Source: an uncultured Bryobacterales bacterium | GTDB taxonomy: Bacteria > Acidobacteriota > Terriglobia > Bryobacterales > UBA6623 | Assembly: GCA_951813065.1 (NCBI GenBank) | Contig: CATOTH010000003.1 | Coordinates: 124,001 to 188,000, forward strand | Length of the DNA: 64,000 nt | Direction: 5' to 3' | Shown here: positions 56,790-64,000 of the stretch, piece by piece | Layout: the number at the start of each line of letters is the position of its first letter | How positions within the stretch are numbered: position 1 is the first letter of the stretch | Program-made: the position numbers and the translations under genes | Notes under the pieces: model-generated | Seen by the model: only the letters and a program-made list of their open reading frames with translations | Database searches by the model: none | What the model was told of the DNA's origin: nothing

Positions 56790-57686
56790 TCAGGAACCCG
56801 GCGAAGGGCAACCGATCAGGCTCACGTGCCGAACCTCGTCCTGACCGGCGAGAACCTCGAGTTGATGCAAGCCCGAGCACTCCACCTCGATCGACACGAC
56901 CGAATGCCCGGCGATCTCGTCGAGGACCTGATTTACCAAGACCGGAACTTCCTCCAGACCCTGGGCGAACAAGGCAGTACCGCCGGTAACCCTCGCGAAT
57001 TCGCTGATGCCATTCTGGTAGACCTCGTTGAGGTCATCGTACTGGCGCGCCAGGTGCAGGAAGAACAGTGGCACCTGAGCTGATTCGAGCGCGTCGACGG
57101 TCGAGCGGATTCGCCCGAGAATCAACTGTGACCCGAACCGCCTGCTAAGATCGCGCCTGTCACTCGGATTCACGACCGGAATTGTGTAGTCCCCGCGATA
57201 GTCCTCAATCTCCCCGTCTGTCAGGAACAGCACAGCTAGCCGCACATCGGCGGCGAGGAGAGTCCGGTCGGCGATCTGCGACGCCTGCTCGATGACATCG
57301 AGCAGTCCAGGCACCCCGCGGACATCCAATCCCTCCAGGTTGCGTCGCAGCTTGCCCCTCCCTCGGGTCGGATCCTGCTTGACCTCGAGGCCGTCCTGCG
57401 CGGACAGAACCCCGGCATAGTACTTGGGTCCCAGTTCCGTGAGCTTGCGCACGATCGCCTCGCGGGCAGCATCAACACGATCGGCGCGCTCCACTACGTC
57501 CATCACCAGCAGTAAGACCAGCTCGTCGTCGGGTGTCTGGACAGACTGGACGGGCACCGGTTCCCCGTCAACCAAGACTTCGAACGCATGCGGAGGGGCC
57601 TCGGACCACACCGGGGTCTTCAGCAATTCAGCCACTGCGGGTGTGGCAAGCAGAACGGACCAGGCGAGGATTCGACAGATGGCCAT
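56790..57686 (-). CDS. VWFA-related protein (acidobacterial type)
   Basis: 298 residues with a signal peptide ending AVAE. A single von Willebrand factor A-like domain follows: LVLLLVMDVVERADRVDAAREAIV at the metal-site strand, then VRLAVLFLTDGEIEDYRGDY and SAQVPLFFLHLARQYDDL NEVYQ (split). The usual MIDAS pattern DxSxS is not kept (DVVER instead), so metal binding is doubtful. It resembles the VWFA-related domain family of Acidobacteriota (TIGR03436). It begins 3 bases after the stop of the TonB receptor gene, so the pair is an operon. It may help in outer-membrane receptor function or protein binding; inference. Confidence 0.85.
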   Translation of the reverse strand: MAICRILAWSVLLATPAVAELLKTPVWSEAPPHAFEVLVDGEPVPVQSVQTPDDELVLLLVMDVVERADRVDAAREAIVRKLTELGPKYYAGVLSAQDGLEVKQDPTRGRGKLRRNLEGLDVRGVPGLLDVIEQASQIADRTLLAADVRLAVLFLTDGEIEDYRGDYTIPVVNPSDRRDLSRRFGSQLILGRIRSTVDALESAQVPLFFLHLARQYDDLNEVYQNGISEFARVTGGTALFAQGLEEVPVLVNQVLDEIAGHSVVSIEVECSGLHQLEVLAGQDEVRHVSLIGCPSPGS

Positions 57687-57689
57687 GAG

Positions 57690-60587
57690 CTAGAAGTGGT
57701 AACGCAGCCCGATCTGCAGCACGCGCCCGCCGCGAGAGCCGATGATCTTGCCGGCATTGGCGTTCCTGGCGTGCTCCGGACCGATCTCCGTATCGGGATC
57801 ATTCCAGTTTCCCTGGTTGAGGAAGTTGAAACTCTGAACAAGAAGCTCCACGCTCTGCTGTCTTGTCAGCGGGAGGCGCTTGGTCACGGCAATGTCATGG
57901 TAGCGATACGGCGGATTGCGCAGTGTCGGATGGGTCCGCGAAACATTGCCCAGCGAAAAGTCGGGCGGATCGACGAACGCGTTCGGGTTGAACCATGCTT
58001 CGGGTCCGGGCTCTGCAACGCGTGGATCCTCCCCTGGAACGGCGTTGACCCGCAAGTAGGGGATGATGCCGCCCGTATTGTTGAATAGCGGCTCAAGGGT
58101 GATCGGATCGCCGCCGTACCAGTTGGTGAATCCACTCACCGACCAATCTGAGAGCAGCCCCCGCAGTACTCTGGGCCGGGAGAGCATTGCCCGGCCCGGT
58201 CCGAACGGAAGCTCGTACGTATAGCTGAGACTGAAGCGCTGCGGACGCAAGCCTCTGCTCAGCGCCCAAGCACTGGAGCGCTCGTGCGGGTTTTGAATGC
58301 CGTTGCCGGAGTAATCGTCCCAGCGGCTACGGTAGGAGTATTCGAGGTCCAGGCTGAGCCCGTCCCCAGTGCGCTTTTGCAAGGCGACGACAGCCGTGTC
58401 GTAGCGATACCGTCCACCAGGGTATTGATAGTTCATCCGGATTTGCTGGAAGTGAGGGAAGGGGCGCAGAGACCGCCGGAAGGTTTCATCGTTGAGGCGG
58501 TCCCGATACCCCAAGACCTCGATCGGTGCCTGGTTGAGACCCGCGATATGCCCCCCGATCAGCATGTCCCTGCCGTGATACGTCCGCCCGCTGGCCCGAA
58601 CTGTCAACCTCTTCGGCAGCTTATGCTCGATCTCCAGCGTCGCGTAGTTCATCGTCGGCTGGGCATCCGTCCTGGGGATCATGTCCACGTCGGTGCCGTT
58701 CGCGAAGTCTGCTCGCAGATCCGGCAACGGATTCGCCAATTGCGGGAAGCCTTTGGCGAGCGTCACGGCGGGTACGAGCTGGCGGTTGGGTGAAACCGGG
58801 AACCGACGCCCGGTGAACCCTTGAGTCCCAAACGGTCCAGTGCGCAACGCGATGCCGGAGTAATAGCGATAAAAGGAACCGCGGACGACAGTGGCCCGAT
58901 CAGCGGTCGGACTCCACGAAACGCTAATGCGCGGCTCGGCTCGAACCCGGTAAGGCTGGAATGCGCGCCGCTGGCCATCCCGGTTCGCAAACACGAGCGC
59001 ACCAAGTGTTCCGGTCGCGGGATTTGCAACATCCGGGTCGAACGTCGACTGACGGTCGAACTTCTCCGTTCGGGGACTGGCAGCATCCACAGTCAGGCGA
59101 ATGCTCAGGGTGAGGTTCGGGAGAACCTGCCACCGGTTGGCAATCGAGTTCTGGAACGAGCGGCGGCGAATGTAGGCCGGCTGGGGCTGGTCGGTGGCTT
59201 GGGCACGCCACGCCTGGCCTAGCAGGAAGGTCGCAAAACCGTCCCCGGTGTTCGTAATTCCTGGCAATCCCGTGATGCGATCGCTAAATGAGAAGCTCCC
59301 GGAAGGGGCATCCAACTCATGCGTGCCCCAATCGAGGGCCCGCGAGTCGCTCGCAATCGTCCACGTGTGATTCCCCTTGCGAACGATCAACGTGCTATCG
59401 AACTCGACGACGGTCTGCGCGTTCCGCAAGTAGGACCGTGTTGACGGACCGAGCCCAGCGTATCGCTGCACGCGAAGGGCCGGAAAGACCACTCCGGTGA
59501 CTCCCTCCAGACCGATTTCGGATGGCAGGTCGCGCTCGCTCTCGAATGAATTCGTCTCGACGGTCTCCAAATTGGCTTCGATCCGACCGCGGAGGGTCAC
59601 GTTGGAGGTCAGATTGGCCGAGTCCGACAGTTCCACGCCGCGATTCTTGAACATGCGGTCGGGACGACTCAGGTTGCCTGCGGTGGGGTAGAGGTCCGGC
59701 GTCTCGTGGAAGCCGTCGGAGGCGTTTAGCCTGAGTGTGATTTTCTGTAATTCGCCGAGGTTGTGGTCCACTCGAGCGATGAAGCCGTCCGGCGAATTTC
59801 GTTCGGAGGGATTGGTCCAGTAATTGTTCCTCAGGAATGGTCCGACGCTGGTGTTGGGCTGGGGGTAATGGGCGCTTGCAGTCTCCGCCACACGGTCGAC
59901 CTGCGGTGCGGGAATGCGATTCAGCGGGAAGGGATCCCGGAGGTACCGGAGATTCGATCGACTTACCGGGCGGGACGGGTCGTACCGCGGATTGCGACGG
60001 GTCGAGGCAGGATCGTAGATCGTGAGCGGCCGGCCAGCTCGGTTCACGAGATCTGAGAAGTCCGCGATCCGCTGCTGAGCGGTTGGCAGCGTCAGCAAGT
60101 ATGACCGGCCCACGCGCTCGCGCGTCCCCTCGTACGAGAACGTGAAGAACGAGGTACCGCGGCCGTTGTAGATCCCGGGAATCACGACCGGGCCGTTCAC
60201 TGTAAATCCGAACTGGTTTCGACGGCGCAGGTTGCGGTCCCCGCCCCGCTGCACCACTTCATGCGGTACGGCGTCGAGGATGTCGTTGCGGAAGTACTCG
60301 AACAAGCGGCCGTGCCAGGAGCTCGCGCGACCCTGGGCCTGCTTGATGGGTTGTTCAGTCCCGCGCTGGTCCGGTCTCAGGCCGGCACTCCTGGTGACCC
60401 GCCGAAAGACTTGGATCGCTTGGCGGACGCCCTCCAGTTCGATCCCGTCACCACCTCGGGAAGCCCGCTCTAGGGACGGGCCGAGCTCGCTACTGACTGC
60501 AGGCGCGGACGGGCCTTGGCTTGCGGCTGGAACAACCCACGAGAGTCCGAGGAAAATAGAGACGAAAACCAGAGACTTCAAGCGCAA
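57690..60587 (-). CDS. TonB-dependent-receptor-like outer-membrane protein lacking N-terminal domains
   Basis: 965 residues. The start is TTG 60587, 5 bases after GGAGGAGG; the ATG at 60602 would lie upstream of that ribosome site. The signal peptide is RLKSLVFVSIFLGLSWVVPAASQ. Oar-type features: WHGRLFEYFRNDILDAVPHE, RRRNQFGFTVNGPVVIPGIYNG and FFTFSYEGTRERVGRSYLLT near the N-terminus. Many barrel strands follow, and the last residues QIGLRYHF end in phenylalanine as barrels do. The carboxypeptidase-like domain and most of the plug domain are missing: about 80 residues separate signal and first strands where 250 are usual. It may move or bind glycan or peptide at the outer membrane. First gene of an operon with the VWFA protein. 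Confidence 0.88.
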   Translation of the reverse strand: MRLKSLVFVSIFLGLSWVVPAASQGPSAPAVSSELGPSLERASRGGDGIELEGVRQAIQVFRRVTRSAGLRPDQRGTEQPIKQAQGRASSWHGRLFEYFRNDILDAVPHEVVQRGGDRNLRRRNQFGFTVNGPVVIPGIYNGRGTSFFTFSYEGTRERVGRSYLLTLPTAQQRIADFSDLVNRAGRPLTIYDPASTRRNPRYDPSRPVSRSNLRYLRDPFPLNRIPAPQVDRVAETASAHYPQPNTSVGPFLRNNYWTNPSERNSPDGFIARVDHNLGELQKITLRLNASDGFHETPDLYPTAGNLSRPDRMFKNRGVELSDSANLTSNVTLRGRIEANLETVETNSFESERDLPSEIGLEGVTGVVFPALRVQRYAGLGPSTRSYLRNAQTVVEFDSTLIVRKGNHTWTIASDSRALDWGTHELDAPSGSFSFSDRITGLPGITNTGDGFATFLLGQAWRAQATDQPQPAYIRRRSFQNSIANRWQVLPNLTLSIRLTVDAASPRTEKFDRQSTFDPDVANPATGTLGALVFANRDGQRRAFQPYRVRAEPRISVSWSPTADRATVVRGSFYRYYSGIALRTGPFGTQGFTGRRFPVSPNRQLVPAVTLAKGFPQLANPLPDLRADFANGTDVDMIPRTDAQPTMNYATLEIEHKLPKRLTVRASGRTYHGRDMLIGGHIAGLNQAPIEVLGYRDRLNDETFRRSLRPFPHFQQIRMNYQYPGGRYRYDTAVVALQKRTGDGLSLDLEYSYRSRWDDYSGNGIQNPHERSSAWALSRGLRPQRFSLSYTYELPFGPGRAMLSRPRVLRGLLSDWSVSGFTNWYGGDPITLEPLFNNTGGIIPYLRVNAVPGEDPRVAEPGPEAWFNPNAFVDPPDFSLGNVSRTHPTLRNPPYRYHDIAVTKRLPLTRQQSVELLVQSFNFLNQGNWNDPDTEIGPEHARNANAGKIIGSRGGRVLQIGLRYHF

Positions 60588-60799
60588 GCGTACCTCCTCC
60601 ATTACTAGATTAGACTAACTTGTTTGCGATTGCGGAGAAAGATTCCGCCTCCGGGGCATCCGAGCCTCCAGCCGTGCCGACGCAAAACCGGCGCTGCCCA
60701 GCTACCCGCATCGACGACCGTCGTCTCGGACAAGAGACAGCCCGAGCGGTCTCCTCAGACGGGAGGGTTGCGCTCAATTCACTTGCTATCCTTGCGCCC

Positions 60800-62356
60800 G
60801 TGACGCCTGTCGCCCTAGTCCTCCTCGCGCTGCTGGTAGCAGCCCCCTCGCAGTCGCAAGAGCCGTTGGCTGGGCGCAAGCCGAACATCGTGCTGATCTT
60901 GGCCGACGACCTCAGCTATCGCGACTTGAGCATTTGGGGGCAGACCCGCTTCTCGACTCCCAATCTGGACCGACTTGCCGCGGAGGGATTGCGTTTCACG
61001 CAGGGATACGCCGGTGCGCCGGAGTGCGCGCCGTCGCGCGGCACGCTCATGACGGGCCTCCACACGGGACATGCACCGATCCGGGACAACCGGAGTGCCC
61101 GCGGACAGGATCACCTCGCGGATTCCGACACTACGATTGCCGAGGTCTTGAAGCAGTCCGGATACGCGACGGGTTTCTTCGGAAAATGGGGAATCGGGCT
61201 ACCGGGCACTCCGGGTACACCCGACAAACAGGGCTTTGACGAGGCGTTCGGGTTTTATGACCAACGCCGCGCGCACACCTTCTTCCCCCGCTATCTCTTC
61301 CGCAACGGGCGGAAGATCGATTACCCGGGGAATCTTGGCTTCGATATGGCCCATATGTACGAGGACAACGGGACCCCTGCGGCATCCAGGGATTCGGCGG
61401 AACACTACGACAGTGACGGCCGCCTAATCCCGGCGGGCATCCCGGACCGCTCGAAGGCGGTCTACTCCGAGGCCGTGATCGAGGACGCCGCGATCGACTT
61501 CGTTAGACGCAACGCGGAGTGGCCGTTCTTCCTGTACTTCGCAACCCAGCTTCCCCACGGCCCGGTTGTGACCGACAGCCTCGGACTGCTCCTGAACCGC
61601 TCGGACTTCCCTACTACGGCGCACAAGGAATGGGCGTCGATGGTGATGCGGATTGACGAATTCGCGGGCGAGCTGACCGCCTTGCTGGGGCAACTCGGAA
61701 TCCTGGATCAAACGCTCATTCTGTTCGCCTCCGACAACGGCTACTCGATGTGCGGGTACTTTGCCCGCGGAAACCAAGGGACGAATTGGCCGGACGATCC
61801 GTTCTTTCGCAACAAGGGACCCTTCCGGGGAGGGAAATTCTCCTTGATGGAAGGCGGGATCCGCATCCCGTTCTTCGCGAACTGGCCAGGCGCAATCCCA
61901 GCTGGTGTTTCCGGCACGCCCGTCTGGCTGGTCGACCTGCTGCCCACATTCGCGGAACTGGCGGGCGTGGCATCCTCAGCTCCTCCTAACGACGGTGTCA
62001 GCCTCGTTCCGCTCTTCAGCGGCGATCCAGGCAGCTTTCCCGCGGCTAGGGCTCTGTACTGGGAAAACGCCCGCGAGCAGGCGGTGCGCAAGGGACCCTG
62101 GAAAGCGTACAGGCCGACTCCTGACGATCCGATGGAACTGTTCCTGATCGAAGAAGACATCCACTGCGAACGGAACCTGGCCTCCGCCTATCCGGATGTC
62201 GTGTCAGAGATGGCGCGCATCATGCAACGGTCTCATATCGACCACCCTTGGTACTGGAATCCTCACGAGACTCGGGAGGAATTCCGGCGGAAAGAGTCCC
62301 GCGCTGCCGAACTGGGGCAATTGCAGTTGGCGAGGCAGGCGAACTCGGGCCCGTGA
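60800..62356 (+). CDS. Secreted sulfatase (CAPSR type)
   Basis: 518 residues from GTG 60800, chosen because it gives a clean signal peptide (TPVALVLLALLVAAPSQSQ); the longer frame starts with TTG at 60620 and no ATG precedes the signal. No ribosome site is obvious. LADDLSYRDLSIWGQ binds metal, and the formylglycine motif CAPSR lies at about residues 76-80, then TGLHTGHAPIR. Other blocks are FFGKWGIGLPGTPGTPDKQGFD, ASDNGYSMCGYFARGN and MEGGIRIPFFANWPG. The end, EEDIHCERNLASAYPDVVSEM, is like arylsulfatase A relatives. It is divergent from the TonB receptor operon, sharing its upstream region, so co-regulation is possible. Confidence 0.88.
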   Translation: MTPVALVLLALLVAAPSQSQEPLAGRKPNIVLILADDLSYRDLSIWGQTRFSTPNLDRLAAEGLRFTQGYAGAPECAPSRGTLMTGLHTGHAPIRDNRSARGQDHLADSDTTIAEVLKQSGYATGFFGKWGIGLPGTPGTPDKQGFDEAFGFYDQRRAHTFFPRYLFRNGRKIDYPGNLGFDMAHMYEDNGTPAASRDSAEHYDSDGRLIPAGIPDRSKAVYSEAVIEDAAIDFVRRNAEWPFFLYFATQLPHGPVVTDSLGLLLNRSDFPTTAHKEWASMVMRIDEFAGELTALLGQLGILDQTLILFASDNGYSMCGYFARGNQGTNWPDDPFFRNKGPFRGGKFSLMEGGIRIPFFANWPGAIPAGVSGTPVWLVDLLPTFAELAGVASSAPPNDGVSLVPLFSGDPGSFPAARALYWENAREQAVRKGPWKAYRPTPDDPMELFLIEEDIHCERNLASAYPDVVSEMARIMQRSHIDHPWYWNPHETREEFRRKESRAAELGQLQLARQANSGP

Positions 62357-62448
62357 TCGAACGGGCGGATCAAGTACCGATGCGTGCCAACTCGTCCTGG
62401 CCGGCTGACGCGACCTCGTTCCGGTGGGACCCGGTAGCGAGGCCCCGG

Positions 62449-63771
62449 TCAGATGAAGCCGTTTGCCTTCAGCAGGTCCCGCGCGAGCAATGCCTGCTCG
62501 GTCAGAATCGCCCGGACGGTCTCGACGTCCCCTGCTTGTGTCGCCTCGTCGAGCTCCTTCCCACTCTCCACCGCCTCCTCGACTCGCCCCTCGAGGCCGC
62601 CGCCCCACGCCAAGCTGATATAGGTCCACCGCAGCAGTTCCGTGTAGTAATGCAAGCGGTCCTCGCTGAGATCCTGTTCTTCCCAGCGGAGCAAGATCTC
62701 CACCACTTCCTCTGCACGGGTCTTGGCAGTCGAACTCGGAACATAACCCTGTTCATCCGCGGTTTTGACCCTTAACACTCGATCCGCCACGGCGCCCTGG
62801 GAGCGCGCATGCGCCATGAAGGCCTCGACGCCTTCCCGGTCCCGCACACTCCCATCGGGGAAAAAGAACCCCTGAAGGTGCTTAAAGCGAGTGGATCCGA
62901 TCGAGGCCTCGAATAGCGAAAACCCAATGTTCCGTGGAGCGAAGAAGGCGATCACATCTTCGTAAGCCTGGAAGAACCCCGGTCCCCCGACTTCGTTGGC
63001 AATGATGGGCTTGTTGCCGTGCCGAGCCGAGATCTCGCGCATTGATTCGGTCCAGACCTCCCGGTTGCGATCAAAGATCCCGTAGGGATGGTAGGAAAGG
63101 ACGTCCACCCAGGCCGCCGTGGCCTCATTCCCCTTGGCGTGAGCCCAGCCAATGGTAATCGGGCGGTCCGGGTCGAGCGATTTGACCAGCTTCGCGTAGT
63201 GCTCGAGCCAGTCCTGGATTCCCTCGCCGGCAGGCTCGTTCATGATGTCCCACATTGCGACGGTTGGATCTCCGTACGCGGCCTCGATCAACGCCCGCAC
63301 GTATTCGTCACCCTGAGCGCGAAAGGCCGGGTTCTGGACGCGTTCGTAGCCCGGATTGGCCACCCAGTCGTCGAGGTCCTCGTAGCTCGCGCGCGCGTCT
63401 CCGAAGCAGGAATCCCAGAGTATGGGCATGACGGACAGGCCGTGCCGACGGGCAAGCCCGAGAAAGTCCTTGAACTTGGCGACGAAACCCTCCTTCTCGA
63501 CGTCGTACACGACCCAGGCCAGCCAGACGCGGACGTTGTTGGCTCCGACGCTCTTGATGTAGCCGAGTTCCCGGTCGATGCGCTCAGAGTCGTACAGACG
63601 CCACATCGCCACATCCGAAGGGGCGTAACTGGCGATGTAGTTCAATCCCCGAAGGTTGCTGTAGTCCGGCTCGAACTGTTCCAGCGGAGGCAGCCCAGCA
63701 GGTTCTCTCGCAGCAGGGTCACCACAGCCAGCAACCAGCATTAGCGTCAGGCTGACGATCAGGATTTTCAT
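62449..63771 (-). CDS. Lipoprotein glycoside hydrolase (GH5-like, clan A)
   Basis: 440 residues from ATG 63771, which has an AAGGA ribosome site; an upstream extension is not supported. A lipobox (LVAGC, acylated Cys16) anchors it. The catalytic barrel is clan A-like: RGLNYIASYAPSDVAMWRLY, NVRVWLAWVVYDVEKEG, and the acid/base Glu in MWDIMNEPAGEG (Glu179). The likely nucleophile is Glu260 in PIIANEVGGPGFF; SYHPYGIFD lies between. It ends with a helical tail of about 100 residues (EEVVEILLRWEEQDLSEDR). It probably cleaves beta-glycosidic bonds in oligo- or polysaccharides at the cell surface; the sugar is unknown. It is divergent from the gene at 63939. Confidence 0.85.
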   Translation of the reverse strand: MKILIVSLTLMLVAGCGDPAAREPAGLPPLEQFEPDYSNLRGLNYIASYAPSDVAMWRLYDSERIDRELGYIKSVGANNVRVWLAWVVYDVEKEGFVAKFKDFLGLARRHGLSVMPILWDSCFGDARASYEDLDDWVANPGYERVQNPAFRAQGDEYVRALIEAAYGDPTVAMWDIMNEPAGEGIQDWLEHYAKLVKSLDPDRPITIGWAHAKGNEATAAWVDVLSYHPYGIFDRNREVWTESMREISARHGNKPIIANEVGGPGFFQAYEDVIAFFAPRNIGFSLFEASIGSTRFKHLQGFFFPDGSVRDREGVEAFMAHARSQGAVADRVLRVKTADEQGYVPSSTAKTRAEEVVEILLRWEEQDLSEDRLHYYTELLRWTYISLAWGGGLEGRVEEAVESGKELDEATQAGDVETVRAILTEQALLARDLLKANGFI

Positions 63772-63873
63772 GAGCAGTCCTTCTTCGATATCCCGACGCA
63801 GGTAATTGTAGAGCAAGTGAGCCAAGCCAAGAAACCGGCTGAGCAGTGAGGCTACAAGTTCTTGTTCCAAGCA

Positions 63874-63901
63874 TTGACAGATCTGGATATCCGGATATAC
63901 T
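63874..63901 (+). promoter_or_regulatory. Strong sigma70-like promoter with palindrome in the spacer
   Basis: TTGACA (63874-63879), a 16-base spacer and TATACT (63896-63901) make a near-consensus promoter for the gene at 63939, far better than others in the window. A perfect 12-base palindrome ATATCCGGATAT (63887-63898) spans the spacer and overlaps the -10 box. This is where a dimeric regulator would bind to control it. Confidence 0.65.
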
Positions 63902-63938
63902 TCGGATGGATTGGAAGGCGATGGAGATAAGGTCTGCA

Positions 63939-64000
63939 ATGGCCAAACTCAGTCAAGCGTCACGAGTCGCGGTGTATCTCACCGCCGGCTTGCGGAAGCC
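63939..64000 (+). CDS. Start of an unidentified gene (cut by window)
   Basis: Only 20 codons are visible (MAKLSQASRVAVYLTAGLRK). ATG 63939 follows AAGG by 6 bases; an in-frame ATG at 63921 is possible. No signal peptide is present in what is seen. The hydrophobic pattern (LSQASRVAVYL) loosely recalls the N-terminus of Rrf2-type regulators, and the palindrome in its promoter would suit autoregulation, but the piece is too short for a family assignment. Confidence 0.55.
   Translation, partial: MAKLSQASRVAVYLTAGLRK

Overview
The window is about 64 kb of GC-rich bacterial DNA. It encodes almost only exported proteins: secreted, lipoprotein, Tat-exported, periplasmic and outer-membrane. The gene content points to Acidobacteriota, with Bryobacterales/Solibacter-like or Vicinamibacteria-like lineages most plausible. 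The markers are Oar-type TonB receptors, a VWFA-related protein, proteins with the WGDPDLQGVW signature, and several PSD1 (DUF1549/DUF1553)-DUF1501 pairs. PSD1 genes are also common in Planctomycetes and Verrucomicrobia, so the placement is inference. I saw no rRNA, tRNA, CRISPR array, insertion sequence or phage gene.

Layout. 1-5025 (minus): a PSD1 cytochrome-DUF1501 pair followed by a signal-peptide-bearing D-2-hydroxyacid dehydrogenase cut by the window edge; upstream of them is a TonB receptor collapsed by a large internal deletion. 5172-14870: a beta-propeller/DUF3604 protein, a PQQ-like propeller, a WGDPDLQG protein, a MerR regulator, and a diheme cytochrome c-PQQ dehydrogenase operon. 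15043-24803: two sulfatases, an EF-hand protein, an NHL propeller, a putative HExxH metallopeptidase, a TPR protein, a ricin-like lectin and a VOC protein. 24827-29605: a large helicase-nuclease, the one clearly cytoplasmic, possibly defensive gene. 30195-34116: a DUF1552-DUF1592 pair. 34365-39155: a giant secreted diheme protein with cyclase-like and HEAT-like regions. 39534-41703: an amino-acid permease and a membrane-anchored methyltransferase. 41936-53604: two more PSD1-DUF1501 pairs, with a YCII protein and an exported amidohydrolase between them. 53966-64000: a TlpA-like thioredoxin, two sulfatases, a VWFA-like protein and a TonB receptor in one operon, a lipoprotein glycoside hydrolase, and the start of an unidentified gene behind a strong-looking promoter.

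How they may work together (inference). The four sulfatases, glycoside hydrolase, lectin, LamG-like and sugar-binding modules and the TonB receptor suggest recognition, desulfation and uptake of sulfated glycans or other complex organic matter. The PQQ dehydrogenase and many c-type heme proteins would give periplasmic oxidation with electron transfer. The three PSD1-DUF1501 pairs all have PSD1 first and overlap by 4, 4 and 1 bases, so they look like translationally coupled two-gene modules whose function is not established. Many start codons are uncertain because many upstream regions lack a clear Shine-Dalgarno; I moved starts where a signal peptide or ribosome site supported it.
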